A DNA stretch of 64,000 bases, taken from Opitutus sp. GAS368. Its GTDB lineage: Bacteria > Verrucomicrobiota > Verrucomicrobiia > Opitutales > Opitutaceae. Positions 22,050 to 31,395 of this stretch are shown piece by piece. Each line of letters starts with the position of its first letter. Positions within the stretch are counted from its first letter, which is position 1. The DNA is taken from positions 2,202,291-2,266,290 of the forward strand of contig NZ_LT629735.1 in the NCBI RefSeq assembly GCF_900104925.1, written 5' to 3'. The position numbers were made by a program, and so were the translations under genes. The notes below the pieces were generated by a model. That model did not search any database, was not told the DNA's origin, and saw only the letters and a program-made list of their open reading frames with translations.

Positions 22050-23448
22050 ATGCCTTCAGCGAACCGGTCATGTCCTCCGGCCGCACCCAGGTGTCGAACT
22101 GTCCGGCGGTGACATAGCCGAGCTTGATCGCGGCGGCCTTCAGCGTCGTGTTTTCCTTGTGCGCCTTCTTCGCGATCTCCGCGGCCTTGGCGTAGCCGAT
22201 GTGCGGATTGAGGGCCGTGACCAGCATGAGGGAGTTCTCCAGATGGCGCCGGATGATCGGTTCGTTGGCGGTGATGCCATCGGCGCATTTCTCGGCGAAG
22301 GACACGCAGGCGTCGCCGAGCAGCCGCGCACTCTGCAGCACGTTGGCGGCGATGACGGGCTTGAAGACGTTGAGCTCGAAGTGGCCGGTCGCGCCGCCAA
22401 TGCCCACGGCGACGTCGTTGCCCATCACCTGGGCGCAGACCATCGTCATGGCCTCCGGCTGGGTCGGGTTGACCTTGCCGGGCATGATGGAGGAGCCGGG
22501 CTCATTGTCGGGGATGACGATCTCGCCGAGGCCCGACCGCGGGCCCGAGCTGAGCATGCGGATGTCGTTGGCGATCTTCATCAGCGACACGGCCGCGCGC
22601 TTGAGCGCGCCGGAGAGCTCGACCATGGCGTCGTGCGCCGCCAGCGCCTCGAACTTGTTGGGCGCGGTGATGAAAGGCCGGCCGGTGAGGTCGGCGATTT
22701 TCCTGGCCACCAGCACGTCGTAGCCCGCGGGGGTGTTGAGCCCGGTGCCGACCGCCGTGCCGCCGAGGGCCAGCTCGCGGATCATCTCGAGGGCGTTGCG
22801 GATGGCCCGCATGCCGTTGTCGAGTTGCTGCACGTAGCCGCTGAACTCCTGGCCGAGTGTGAGCGGCGTGGCGTCCATGAAATGGGTGCGGCCGGTCTTG
22901 ACGATCTTGGCGAAGGCGGCGGACCGGGCGGCCAGGCTGTCGCGCAGGCGCTGGAGGCCGGGCAGGGTGACGGCGACGGTGACCTCGTAGGCCGCGATGT
23001 GCATCGCGGTGGGGAAGGTGTCGTTCGACGACTGGGACTTGTTCACGTCGTCGTTCGGGTTCAGCACCTTCTTCGCGTCGGTCAGCTTGCCGCCGGTCAG
23101 GACGTGGGCGCGATTGGCGATGACCTCGTTGGCGTTCATGTTGCTCTGCGTGCCGGAGCCGGTCTGCCAGATCACGAGCGGGAACTGGTCGTCGAGCTGG
23201 CCGGCCGAGATCTCGTCGCAGACGCGGGCGATGAGGTCGCGCTTCTCGGCGGGGAGCACGCCGAGCTCGTGGTTGGCCAGGGCGGCCGCCTTCTTGAGCA
23301 CCGCGAAGGCGTGGATGATCTCGCGGGGCATGCTGGCCTCCGGCCCGATGCGGAAATTGTTGCGGGAGCGCTCGGTTTGGGCGCCCCAATACTTGTCGGC
23401 GGGCACCTGCACCTCGCCCATCGTGTCCGTTTCGGTGCGGAAGTTCAT
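22048..23448 (-). CDS. fumC: Fumarate hydratase class II
   Basis: This 466-residue enzyme of the aspartase/fumarase superfamily interconverts fumarate and malate in the TCA cycle. The signature [13 protein letters not shown] with its catalytic loop serine is present. [19 protein letters not shown] and the [17 protein letters not shown] block favour fumarase over aspartase. It is a homotetramer with no iron-sulfur cluster. A longer reading (to 23490) exists, but the ATG at 23448 ([14 protein letters not shown]) is the family start. The shared terminator with the sigma operon overlaps its stop. Confidence 0.95.
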   Translation of the reverse strand: MNFRTETDTMGEVQVPADKYWGAQTERSRNNFRIGPEASMPREIIHAFAVLKKAAALANHELGVLPAEKRDLIARVCDEISAGQLDDQFPLVIWQTGSGTQSNMNANEVIANRAHVLTGGKLTDAKKVLNPNDDVNKSQSSNDTFPTAMHIAAYEVTVAVTLPGLQRLRDSLAARSAAFAKIVKTGRTHFMDATPLTLGQEFSGYVQQLDNGMRAIRNALEMIRELALGGTAVGTGLNTPAGYDVLVARKIADLTGRPFITAPNKFEALAAHDAMVELSGALKRAAVSLMKIANDIRMLSSGPRSGLGEIVIPDNEPGSSIMPGKVNPTQPEAMTMVCAQVMGNDVAVGIGGATGHFELNVFKPVIAANVLQSARLLGDACVSFAEKCADGITANEPIIRRHLENSLMLVTALNPHIGYAKAAEIAKKAHKENTTLKAAAIKLGYVTAGQFDTWVRPEDMTGSLKA

Positions 23449-23545
23449 GGCACCGTTGAGAACAAGGCACTGGGGGAGCGGCTGCAACACGGAACGGGTG
23501 CGGGCCGGGAGGTATAATGGCCCGGCGGGGGCCTCATCATCCGGT

Positions 23546-24538
23546 CTACAGGATCTTCAGCTTCGGCAGGTCCTGCACGTCGATGTAGCCGGTCGGCCGG
23601 CCCTTGGCGTCGAGGGCGAACAGGTCGGAGATCTTGAACTGCTGGAAAAGCTTCAGCGCCTCCACGGCCAGCGCGTCGGCCGGCACGGTCTTGCCGCCCC
23701 GCGTCATGAAGCCGCCCACGGGTTTCCTGAGGAAATCGGCGCCGCCGTTCAACGCACTGCGGCGCAGGTCGCCGTCGGTGAAGATGCCGCTCAGCCGGCC
23801 CTTGGCGTCCACCAGCGCCACGGCGCCGGCCTTGGCCTTGGTCATGGCGAAGATGGCGGCCTGCACCGTGGTCTTGGCCTCCTTCAGCACCGGGCACGCC
23901 TCGCCGGTGCGCATGATGTCCTTCACGCGGAGCAACAGCGTCATGCCAAGCGTGCCGGCCGGGTGGTATCTGGCAAAGTCCTCGCGGGTCAGGCCGCGGC
24001 TTTCGAGCAGCACCATGGCGAGGGCGTCGCCGAGCGCGAGCGCGGCCGTGGTGCTGGCCGTCGGGGCGAGGGCGAGGGGACAGGCTTCGCGCGGCGCCGA
24101 GTAGAGCAGCCGGTAGTCCGCCCCGCGTGCCAGCTCGCTGCCGGGGGCGCCGGTCAGGGCGACGGTCTTCAGGCCGAATTTCTCGAACAGCGGCAGCAGC
24201 CGCAGCATTTCGCCGGTGGCGCCGCTGTTGCTGAGCAGGATGGCGAGGTCGCCCGCGGCGCAGAGCCCGAGATCGCCGTGCAGCGCCTGGGTCGGATCGA
24301 GGAAGCAGGAGGGGACGCCGATGCTGTTGAGCGTGCCGGTGAGTTTCTCCGCGATGTGGGCGTTCTTGCCGACGCCGGAGAAGATCACCTTGTGGCCCGC
24401 GGCGACGGCCGCCTCCACCGCCCGCACCGCGGCGACGAACTCCCGGTCGAGCACCCGGGCCGTGGCCTCCAGGGCTTCCCGCTCGATGGCGAGACATTGG
24501 CGGGCCTGGGCGAGGACGGTCTGGTCGGAGAGGGGCAT
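23546..24538 (-). CDS. kdsD: KpsF/GutQ-type arabinose-5-phosphate isomerase
   Basis: This 330-residue sugar-phosphate isomerase converts ribulose-5-phosphate to arabinose-5-phosphate, the first step to KDO for lipopolysaccharide. It has an N-terminal SIS domain ([18 protein letters not shown] and [12 protein letters not shown]) and two C-terminal CBS domains ([39 protein letters not shown]). The length equals E. coli KdsD (328). The ATG at 24538 is preferred over the adjacent TTG. It is divergent from the LysM lipoprotein gene, with only 72 bp between them. Confidence 0.9.
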   Translation of the reverse strand: MPLSDQTVLAQARQCLAIEREALEATARVLDREFVAAVRAVEAAVAAGHKVIFSGVGKNAHIAEKLTGTLNSIGVPSCFLDPTQALHGDLGLCAAGDLAILLSNSGATGEMLRLLPLFEKFGLKTVALTGAPGSELARGADYRLLYSAPREACPLALAPTASTTAALALGDALAMVLLESRGLTREDFARYHPAGTLGMTLLLRVKDIMRTGEACPVLKEAKTTVQAAIFAMTKAKAGAVALVDAKGRLSGIFTDGDLRRSALNGGADFLRKPVGGFMTRGGKTVPADALAVEALKLFQQFKISDLFALDAKGRPTGYIDVQDLPKLKIL

Positions 24539-24610
24539 CAAAAACTTGTGTTGGCGGAACGCTGGCGCAAACCTAGCGGTCGCGTATCCTCGTTCAATTC
24601 ATTTCCACCC

Positions 24611-25492
24611 GTGCGACTCCCTGCCCTCCGTCTTGCCCGCCTGCTGCGCCCGTTGCTGGGCTTGGCGGCGCTGTGGCTGGCCGGGTGTTCGGACAGTGAC
24701 CGGGTGAGAACCGCCACCGAGATCGACGAGCCCGGCTACCGCGAGGGGCAGGCGCTGCTCAAGAGCGGCCGCCGGCAGGAGGCGCTGTCGGCGTTCCTGA
24801 AGGTCGTCGATTTGCGCGGGGACGATGCCCCGGAGTCGCACCTCGAGATCGGCCTGCTCTACGCGCAGCACATCAACGACCCGCTCTCCGCCATCTACCA
24901 TTTCCGGAAATACCTCGCGCTCCGGCCCAACAGCCCGCAGGCCCCGCTGGTCCGGCAACGCATCGATGCGGCCACCCGCGAATTTGCCCGCACTTTGCCG
25001 GCCCAGCCGTTGGAAAACCAGCTGCAGCGCGTCGATCTCGTGGCCACGCTCGACAAGCTCAAGCAGGAGAACGAGGCCCTCAAGCAGGAGCTGGCCGACG
25101 TGAAGGCCGGCCGCAATGCCGTGGCCGCGTCCGACTTCGACGGCCCGGCTGCGCCGGCGAAGGCCGGTCCCGCGGCCCCGCCCAGTCTCAGCTTCAATGT
25201 GGAGACGATCCCCACGGTCCGCACGCGGCCGGTCGCACCGCCTGCGACGGTCCGTCCGCCGGCGCCCACACCCGCGCGCCCCACCGTCGCCGCGCAGACG
25301 CCGGTGCCCACGGCATCGAAACCCACGGCCGCCGGGCGCACGCACACCGTGCAGAAGGGGGACACGCTTTCGAAGATTTCGCAGCAATACTACGGCAATC
25401 GCACCCGGGTGAAAGACCTCTATGCGGCCAACCGCGGTGTGATGAAAAGCGAGACCGACTTGAAAATCGGGGTGGTGCTGAAGATTCCCTGA
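24611..25492 (+). CDS. Lipoprotein with tetratricopeptide-like region and C-terminal LysM domain
   Basis: This 293-residue cell-envelope protein starts at a GTG. The signal peptide ends in a lipobox (LAGC), so the mature protein is lipid-anchored at Cys27 or nearby. Residues 35-140 form helical repeats (GQALLKSGRRQEALSAFL). Next comes a coiled coil (KLKQENEALKQELADVK), a Pro/Ala/Thr-rich linker, and a LysM domain (HTVQKGDTLSKISQQYYG) at the end that should bind peptidoglycan. A role in tethering or sensing cell-wall state is inferred. A REP element follows immediately. Confidence 0.8.
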   Translation: MRLPALRLARLLRPLLGLAALWLAGCSDSDRVRTATEIDEPGYREGQALLKSGRRQEALSAFLKVVDLRGDDAPESHLEIGLLYAQHINDPLSAIYHFRKYLALRPNSPQAPLVRQRIDAATREFARTLPAQPLENQLQRVDLVATLDKLKQENEALKQELADVKAGRNAVAASDFDGPAAPAKAGPAAPPSLSFNVETIPTVRTRPVAPPATVRPPAPTPARPTVAAQTPVPTASKPTAAGRTHTVQKGDTLSKISQQYYGNRTRVKDLYAANRGVMKSETDLKIGVVLKIP

Positions 25493-25498
25493 TTGGGT

Positions 25499-25569
25499 GT
25501 AGGAGCGGGTTTACCCCGCGACACGAAGGCGGTGACGCTTGCGAATCGCGGCGTAAAGCCGCTCCTACA
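25499..25569. repeat. REP palindrome pair (TGTAGGAGCGG family)
   Basis: The two arms begin TGTAGGAGCGGGTTTAC at 25499 and end GTAAAGCCGCTCCTACA at 25569. Each contains its own small hairpin. The same family flanks the decayed transposase at 35571-36089. It ends 2 bp before the stop codon of the downstream minus-strand gene. Confidence 0.85.
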
Positions 25570-25571
25570 GT

Positions 25572-26720
25572 TCAAGAGCCGCCGGCCAGCGCCTGCTCGA
25601 GGTCGGCAATCAAGTCACCGGCATCCTCGAGGCCCACGGACAGGCGCAGCAAGTCCGCCGGCACGGGGCTGGTCGGGCCTTCGACACTGGCGCGGTGCTC
25701 GATGAGACTTTCGACACCGCCGAGGGAGGTGGCGCGTTTCCACAGGCGCACTTTCGCCGCGACCGCGATGGCCGCCGCCTCGCCGGCCTTCACCCGCAGG
25801 GAAAGCATGCCGCCGAAACCGCCGGACATTTCCCGCGCCGCCACGGCATGGCCTTGGGCCGCCGGCAGCCCGGGGTAGAGGACCGCCGTGATCTTCGGGT
25901 GCTTGGCGAAATGCTCCGCGATCTGCTGCGCGCCGCGGCTGGCGGCGGAGACGCGCACGAACAGGGTCCGCATGCCGCGCAGCAGCAGCCAGGCTTCGAA
26001 CGAACCCAGCACCGCCCCCATGTCGTGGCGGATGGCTTTGAGTCTTTTCCAACCATCGTCGTCCTTGGCCGTCACCAATGCGCCGGCGATGACGTCGGAG
26101 TGACCGTTCAGGTATTTGGTGGCGGCGTGCATCACGAGGTCCGCGCCGAGCGTGAGCGGCCGGGTGAGCACCGGGGTGGCGACGGTCGAGTCAACGGCGA
26201 GCCGGGCGCCGGCCTGATGGGCCAGCCTGGCCGTGGCCGCGATGTCGGTGATCACCCAGGTGGGATTGGCGGGCGTCTCGATCCAGACGAGCTTGGTCTT
26301 GCCCGGCCGCAGGGCTTTCGCGAGGGCGGCCTGGTCGGTGGTGTCGACCAGCTCGACGTCGAGGCCCCAGTCCTTGGCGAAACCCTGCAGCCAGCTGCGC
26401 AGGCCCCAATACATCACCTTCGGCGCGACCACATGGTCGCCAGGCTTGAGCGCCAGGAAAACCGCCGTGGCCGCCGCCATGCCCGAGCCGAACAGCATGG
26501 CGCCCGAGCCCTGTTCGAGATGATTCAACAACGCTTCCGCCTGGTCGAAGGACGGGTTGTCGGCGCGAATGTAGCCGCGGCCGGAGCGATACTGGTTGTC
26601 CTCGTCGCGGAGATAGGTCGTCGACGTGTGGATGGCGGGCGAGACGGCGCGCGTCTTCTCGTCCACCCAGCCGAGGGCCTGGGCGGCGGCACTGGCCGGC
26701 TTGATTTGCTTGGGGTCCAT
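25572..26720 (-). CDS. Trans-sulfuration PLP enzyme (cystathionine gamma-synthase/lyase family)
   Basis: This 382-residue Cys/Met-metabolism PLP enzyme has the Schiff-base lysine in MHAATKYLNGHSD. HTSTTYLRDEDNQYRSGRGY and the cofactor-binding LFGSGMAAATAVFLAL also fit the family. Members carry out gamma-synthase, gamma- or beta-lyase or O-acetylhomoserine sulfhydrylase reactions, and the sequence alone does not choose between them. The GRGYIRADNP version of the usual Y-RxxNPT loop suggests the synthase/lyase branch. ATG at 26720 selected; the longer reading adds an implausible N-terminus. Flanked by REP elements on both sides. Confidence 0.82.
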   Translation of the reverse strand: MDPKQIKPASAAAQALGWVDEKTRAVSPAIHTSTTYLRDEDNQYRSGRGYIRADNPSFDQAEALLNHLEQGSGAMLFGSGMAAATAVFLALKPGDHVVAPKVMYWGLRSWLQGFAKDWGLDVELVDTTDQAALAKALRPGKTKLVWIETPANPTWVITDIAATARLAHQAGARLAVDSTVATPVLTRPLTLGADLVMHAATKYLNGHSDVIAGALVTAKDDDGWKRLKAIRHDMGAVLGSFEAWLLLRGMRTLFVRVSAASRGAQQIAEHFAKHPKITAVLYPGLPAAQGHAVAAREMSGGFGGMLSLRVKAGEAAAIAVAAKVRLWKRATSLGGVESLIEHRASVEGPTSPVPADLLRLSVGLEDAGDLIADLEQALAGGS

Positions 26721-26780
26721 GCCACCAGCAAACCCCAAAGAGCTACGGCTGCAAAGCCGCAATTGCTTGTGCGGTTGTGC

Positions 26781-26832
26781 TGTAGGGGCGTGGCTTGACC
26801 ACGCCCGGGCGCCGACAAGCGGCGCCCCTACA
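26781..26832. repeat. REP-like inverted repeat (GTAGGGGC family)
   Basis: Outer arms TGTAGGGGCG and CGCCCCTACA, inner arms GCTTG and CAAGC around CGCCCGGGCG. Related to the repeat at 486-539. It lies 12 bp past the aminotransferase stop. Confidence 0.8.
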
Positions 26833-26844
26833 ACGATAAGGCCC

Positions 26845-28191
26845 TCAGGCCGGCACGGCGCCGATCGATTCGTCGAGGACGGCGAGCAGAAAGTCGGCGT
26901 CGGCCTTCATGATGTTCATCGGCGGGGCGAAACGGATGGTCTGGCCCCACAGGCCGCCCTTGCCGAGGAGAAGGCCGAGTTCGCGGGCGTTCTCGACCGC
27001 CTGGGCGCAACCTTCCTTGTTCGGTTCCTTGGTGGCGCGGTCCTTCACGAATTCGATGCCAAGCATCAGGCCGCGGCCGCGAACGTCGCCGATGATCTGG
27101 TATTTCGCCTTCAGCTTGTTCAGCCCGGCGAGGATGTAGTTGCCGAGCTCGAGGCAATTGGCCTGCGTCTTCTCCTGGTCGATGACCTCGAGGACGGCCT
27201 TACCGATGGCGGAGACGACAGGGTTGCCGCCGAAAGTGTTGAAATGGACCTTCTGCGCCATGACGGCGGCGATCTTCGGCGTGGTGACGACGGCCGCGAG
27301 CGGCGCACCGTTGCCGATGCCCTTGGCCATGGTGACGATGTCGGGGATGACACCCTGCGTCTCGAAGCCCCAGTAGTGCGAGCCAGTGCGGCCGAAGCCG
27401 GTCTGCACCTCGTCGGCGATGCACACGCCGCCGGCGGCGCGCACGTGCTCGTAGGTGTGCTTCAGGTAGCCTGGCGGAAACTCGACGAAGCCGCCGACGC
27501 CCTGGATGGACTCGGCGATGAACGCCGCGACCTTGCCCGGGGTGGTGTATTCGATGACCTGCTTGACGTCCTCGGCGTATTTGCGGCCGGCGTCCGGGTC
27601 GTCGTAGCCGAAGTGCCCGCGATACGGGTAGGGGGCGACGGCGTGGTGCACGCCGAAGCTGTGCGGCGTGTTGAATTTCCAGGAGCTGTGTGCGGTGACG
27701 CCCATGCCGGCCGCGTTGCCGCCGTGGTAGGCGTTGCGCAGGGCGATGACGTCGTAGTTGCCCGTGGACAGCCGCGCCATGAGCAGCGCAAGGTCGTTGG
27801 CCTCGGAGCCGGAGTTGACGAAGTAGCAGACCTTGAGGTCGCCCGGCATCTTCGACGCGAGCTTCTCCGCGAACGCGCCGATGTTCGGGTTGAGGTAGAT
27901 GGTGGTGGAATGCTGCAGCACCTTGTTCTGCGCGTTCATCGCTTGGAGCACATGCGGATGGCAGTGGCCGACGCTGACGGTCACGATGCCGCCGAGGCCG
28001 TCGAGGTAGCGCTTGCCGGTGGAGTCCCACACATACTGCATCTTGCCCTCGACGATCATGATGGGCTGCTTGTAGTAGAGGAAGAGGCCCGGGTTGAGGA
28101 ACTGCTTGCGCTGGGCGAGCACCGAGTCGAGCGCAGGACCGGCATAGGGCGCAGGCGTGTGGCTGGTGGGTGGAAGGGGAATGGTCTTCAT
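26845..28191 (-). CDS. Class III aminotransferase (AGXT2-like, beta-alanine/3-aminoisobutyrate:pyruvate type)
   Basis: This 448-residue fold-type I PLP enzyme has the cofactor motifs [37 protein letters not shown] and the Lys loop [15 protein letters not shown]. The overall sequence follows the alanine-glyoxylate aminotransferase 2 group, which also deaminates beta-alanine and 3-aminoisobutyrate. In this cluster it would turn the beta-amino acids released by carbamoyl hydrolysis into malonate semialdehyde or methylmalonate semialdehyde. The substrate is inferred from the neighbours. It is the most downstream minus-strand gene of the pyrimidine cluster. Confidence 0.88.
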   Translation of the reverse strand: MKTIPLPPTSHTPAPYAGPALDSVLAQRKQFLNPGLFLYYKQPIMIVEGKMQYVWDSTGKRYLDGLGGIVTVSVGHCHPHVLQAMNAQNKVLQHSTTIYLNPNIGAFAEKLASKMPGDLKVCYFVNSGSEANDLALLMARLSTGNYDVIALRNAYHGGNAAGMGVTAHSSWKFNTPHSFGVHHAVAPYPYRGHFGYDDPDAGRKYAEDVKQVIEYTTPGKVAAFIAESIQGVGGFVEFPPGYLKHTYEHVRAAGGVCIADEVQTGFGRTGSHYWGFETQGVIPDIVTMAKGIGNGAPLAAVVTTPKIAAVMAQKVHFNTFGGNPVVSAIGKAVLEVIDQEKTQANCLELGNYILAGLNKLKAKYQIIGDVRGRGLMLGIEFVKDRATKEPNKEGCAQAVENARELGLLLGKGGLWGQTIRFAPPMNIMKADADFLLAVLDESIGAVPA

Positions 28192-28208
28192 AAAGTGAGG
28201 CAGGAAAT

Positions 28209-28274
28209 GAATGTGGAACTCAGGGATTCAGAAATAAACAGGAAAATCTTCCTGATTTCCAGCTTTCCACATTC
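28209..28274. repeat. Inverted repeat (GAATGTGGAA family)
   Basis: GAATGTGGAA at 28209 pairs with TTCCACATTC at 28274. The interior arms are imperfect (GATTTCCAG-like). It overlaps the permease stop codon by two bases and lies 17 bp upstream of the aminotransferase ATG. Confidence 0.75.
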
Positions 28275-29769
28275 AAGAGTTTGGGGCGATTTTTCTGAGC
28301 CCCAGGTAGACGGTGAAGGCGAGGCCGAAGCCCACGAACCAGGCGTAATTGTAGAGGCCGAGCAGGAAGGGCGACAGGCCCGTGCCGTCGATGGCGTGCA
28401 CCTGGGCGAGGAAGCCCGGCAGGGCCGGGAGCACGGCGACGATGAGCGCAATGAGGGCCACGGTGCTGAAACCATTGGTGTAACTGTGCCGGCCGTGCGG
28501 ATCGTAGAGCGCCGTGAGGTCGAGTTCCCGGCCGCGGATGACGAAGTAGTCGGCGATCATGATGCCCCCGATGGGCCCGAGCAGCGCGCTGTAGCCGATG
28601 AGCCAGGTGAAGATATAGCCGCTCGGATCGGCGACGAGTTTCCACGGCATCATCAGGATGCCGACGACGCCCGTGATGAAGCCGCCCACGCGGAAAGAAA
28701 TCCGGCGCGGCGCGAGGTGGGCAAAGTCGTTGGCCGGCGAGACGACGTTGGCGGCGATGTTGGTCGCCAGCGTGGCGAGGCAAAGCGCGACCATGGCCAG
28801 GAGGAGCACGGCGGGGTTCTTGAAGCGCGTGAGCACGTCCACCGGATCCCAGATGGTGGTGCCGTAGATGATCGTGGTGGCGGAGGTGACCGCTACGCCG
28901 ATGAAGGAATACAGCGCCATCGTCAGCGGCAGGCCCAGCGCTTGACCGACGATTTGGTCGCGCTGGGTGTGCGCGTAGCGGGAGAAGTCCGGGATGTTGA
29001 GCGAGAGTGTCGCCCAGAAACCGATCATGCCGGTGAGGGCGGGGAAGAAGAAGCCCCAGAACTGCCCCGCCTTGGCCTGGCCGGCGTCGAACGCGGACGG
29101 TTGCGAAAGGATCGGGCCGAAACCGCCGGCGTTCTGCCAGGCCCAGCCGAGCAGGAGCAGGCCGAGCGCGATCAGCAGCGGGGCCTTGATGTTCAGGAGC
29201 AGCCGGATCGAGTCGATGCCCCGGTAGACGACGGCCATGTTGATGGCCCAGAAAAACAGGAAGCTGCCGAACTGGACGGCGGTGATGCCGAGCAGGGGCA
29301 GCGGGGTGCCGCCGGCGAGCGACGGGATGAAGATGGCGAGGATCTTGTGGATGGCCTCGCCGCCGATCCACGTCTGGATGCCGAACCAGCCGCAGGCGAC
29401 GAGTGCGCGGAGCAGGGCGGGAATGTTGGCGCCGCGCGTGCCAAAAGAGGCGCGGCAGAGCACGGGGAAGGGGATGCCGTATTTGGTGCCGGCGTGGGCG
29501 TTGAGCACCATCGGCACCAGCACGATCAGGTTGCCGAGGAAGATCGTGAGCACGGCCTCCCACCAGTTCATGCCGCCGCCGATGAGCGATGAGGCGAGCA
29601 TGTAGGTCGGGATGCACGCCGACATCGAGATCCAGAGCGCCGCGAAGCTCAGCACGCCCCACTTGCGCCGCGACGGCGGCACCGGCGCGAGATCCTCGTT
29701 GTAGAGGTAGCTGACTTGGATATCGACCTGGACGTCCGGGGCGTTGGCGGTGAGCGAGGGCGTGGCCAT
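28273..29769 (-). CDS. NCS1-family nucleobase/hydantoin:cation symporter
   Basis: This 498-residue, roughly 12-helix permease has the NCS1 hallmarks LYNEDLAPVPPSRRKWG at the N-terminus, NWWEAVLTIFLGN, GTKYGIPFPVLCRASFGTRG and WFGIQTWIGGEA. This family imports uracil, thymine, allantoin or hydantoins with sodium or protons. Its place inside the pyrimidine degradation cluster argues for uracil/thymine uptake. A start at 29841 is possible but would use non-homologous sequence; the ATG at 29769 (MATPSLTANAPD) is preferred. Confidence 0.9.
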   Translation of the reverse strand: MATPSLTANAPDVQVDIQVSYLYNEDLAPVPPSRRKWGVLSFAALWISMSACIPTYMLASSLIGGGMNWWEAVLTIFLGNLIVLVPMVLNAHAGTKYGIPFPVLCRASFGTRGANIPALLRALVACGWFGIQTWIGGEAIHKILAIFIPSLAGGTPLPLLGITAVQFGSFLFFWAINMAVVYRGIDSIRLLLNIKAPLLIALGLLLLGWAWQNAGGFGPILSQPSAFDAGQAKAGQFWGFFFPALTGMIGFWATLSLNIPDFSRYAHTQRDQIVGQALGLPLTMALYSFIGVAVTSATTIIYGTTIWDPVDVLTRFKNPAVLLLAMVALCLATLATNIAANVVSPANDFAHLAPRRISFRVGGFITGVVGILMMPWKLVADPSGYIFTWLIGYSALLGPIGGIMIADYFVIRGRELDLTALYDPHGRHSYTNGFSTVALIALIVAVLPALPGFLAQVHAIDGTGLSPFLLGLYNYAWFVGFGLAFTVYLGLRKIAPNS

Positions 29770-29823
29770 CAGCGGAGTTAAGAGTTGCGAGGTGAGAGTG
29801 GAGAAAGGCGACAAGGCATGGAT

Positions 29824-29914
29824 GGCCACAAAGAGGCGCAAAAGGACACAAAAACGATCCGCCGCCTGGTATTATTTTTGTGCATTCTTGTGCCTTTTCG
29901 CGGCTAAAAGTGGC
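29824..29914. repeat. Inverted repeat (CACAAAGAGGCGCAAAAGGAC family)
   Basis: Left arm starts GCCACAAAGAGGCGCAAAAG; right arm ends CTTGTGCCTTTTCGCGGC. It is AT-richer than the coding background. The right arm contains the TAG stop codon of the dihydropyrimidinase gene (29904-29906), so the insertion defines or extended the C-terminus. Confidence 0.75.
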
Positions 29915-31286
29915 TTGGAGTTCTTTTCAGGAACTGGCCGCGGCCGAGCGTGCCGCAGAACCGGCCGTTCTGCGCGGCGATCTGGCCGCGGACGGTCACT
30001 ACGCTGGCCCGGCCTTCCAGCTTCCAGCCCTCGAAGGCACTGTAATCGACGTTCATCGTCTGAGTCTTTGCAGAAATCGTGCCGCGGTAGTCGGGGTCGA
30101 AGACCACGAGGTCGGCGTCGGCGCCGGGTTGGATGCAGCCCTTGCGCGGGAACAGGTCAAAAAGCTTGGCGACCTGCGTGCTGGCGACGTTGACGAAGGT
30201 GTGCAGGTCGATCTTCCCGGTCTTCACGCCGTGCGTGTAGAGCAGGTTGATGCGCTCCTCGAGCGAGGGGATGCCGTTGGGAATCTTCGTGAAATCGGCC
30301 TTGCCCATCGGTTTTTGCTTCTCGAAGTCGAAGGGCGCGTGGTCGGTGGCGACGGTCTGGATCAGGCCGTCCCGCAGGCCGTTCCAGAGCACGTTTTGGT
30401 TGCGGGCGTCGCGCAGCGGCGGGGACATGACGAACTTGGCTCCCTCGAAGTTGGGCTTCTCGGCGTAGGTCTTGTCGAGCGTGAGGTATTGGATGAGCGT
30501 CTCGACGCCGACGCGGACCCCGCGCTGGCGGGCGGCCACCGCCTGATCGAGCGCCTCCTTGCAGCTGAGGTGGACGATGTAGGTCGCGGCGCCGGTCAGC
30601 TCGGCGAAGGTCATCAGGTGGTGCACGCCCTCGGCCTCGACCGCCGGCGGGCGGCTCTCGTGGTGCTGGCCGGGGTCGGTCTTGCCGGCGGCGAGCAGTT
30701 CCTTGCAGCGCTCGGCGACGAGGGTCTCGTTCTCGCAGTGGGCGGTGACGATGACGCCGAGCTCCTTGGCGAGCTTGAGCGTCCGGTAGAGCTCCGTATC
30801 GTCGACGCCGAACGCGCCCTTGTAGGCGAGGAAGATTTTGAAGGACGCGATGCCGCGCCTCACGATCTCGCGCAGCTGGGCCGCGGTGCCGCCGTCGAAT
30901 TTGGTCACGCCCATGTGGAACGTGAAATCGCAGGCCGCCTTGCCGACGGCCTGGCTCATCCACAGCTCGAAGCTCTTGAGCGCGTCGTCGGCGCGGGCCG
31001 GGCAGCACATCTCGATCAGTGTCGTCGTGCCGCCGACGAGCGCGGCCTTCGAGCCGGTCTCGTAGGTGTCCTTGGAGAACGTGCCCATGAACGGCAGGTA
31101 GATGTGCACGTGCGGATCGATGAAGCCCGGGAAGACGTATTTGCCCTTGGCGTCGACGATCTCGGCGCCGGCGGGCGCGACAATGTTCTTGTCGATCCTG
31201 GTGATCGTCTCGCCTTCGCAGTAGATATCCGCGGTGTAGCGGCTATCCGCGGTTATTATCTCACCGTTTTTTATTAGGAGACTCAT
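29904..31286 (-). CDS. Dihydropyrimidinase (D-hydantoinase)
   Basis: This 460-residue cyclic amidohydrolase opens dihydrouracil or dihydrothymine to N-carbamoyl-beta-amino acids. The binuclear zinc site is complete: DPHVH, the carboxylated lysine in ASFKIFLAYKG, His in VTAHCEN, His in YIVHLSC and Asp in VATDHAPF. The substrate-gating MCCPARADD region is also typical. The last three or so residues fall in an inserted repeat. It is the second enzyme of the reductive pathway, between the PreA-like reductase and the M20 hydrolase in function. Confidence 0.95.
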   Translation of the reverse strand: MSLLIKNGEIITADSRYTADIYCEGETITRIDKNIVAPAGAEIVDAKGKYVFPGFIDPHVHIYLPFMGTFSKDTYETGSKAALVGGTTTLIEMCCPARADDALKSFELWMSQAVGKAACDFTFHMGVTKFDGGTAAQLREIVRRGIASFKIFLAYKGAFGVDDTELYRTLKLAKELGVIVTAHCENETLVAERCKELLAAGKTDPGQHHESRPPAVEAEGVHHLMTFAELTGAATYIVHLSCKEALDQAVAARQRGVRVGVETLIQYLTLDKTYAEKPNFEGAKFVMSPPLRDARNQNVLWNGLRDGLIQTVATDHAPFDFEKQKPMGKADFTKIPNGIPSLEERINLLYTHGVKTGKIDLHTFVNVASTQVAKLFDLFPRKGCIQPGADADLVVFDPDYRGTISAKTQTMNVDYSAFEGWKLEGRASVVTVRGQIAAQNGRFCGTLGRGQFLKRTPSHF

Positions 31287-31308
31287 GGGAGATTCAGATC
31301 AAGGCAGG

Positions 31309-31382
31309 TCACCACGAAATACACCAAATACACGAAAGTCGGGATTCATGAAATTTAGTGTGTTTCGTGTATTTCGTGGTGA
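31309..31382. repeat. Inverted repeat (TCACCACGAAATACAC family)
   Basis: Left arm TCACCACGAAATACACCAAA; right arm ends GTGTATTTCGTGGTGA. It occupies the gap between the semialdehyde dehydrogenase and the dihydropyrimidinase, 13 bp from the former stop codon. Confidence 0.8.
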
Positions 31383-31395
31383 GAATGTTTGGTTC

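Noticed and set aside
26626-29592. 988-residue plus-strand open frame
   Set aside because: Antisense to the aminotransferase and permease genes, which have clear motifs.
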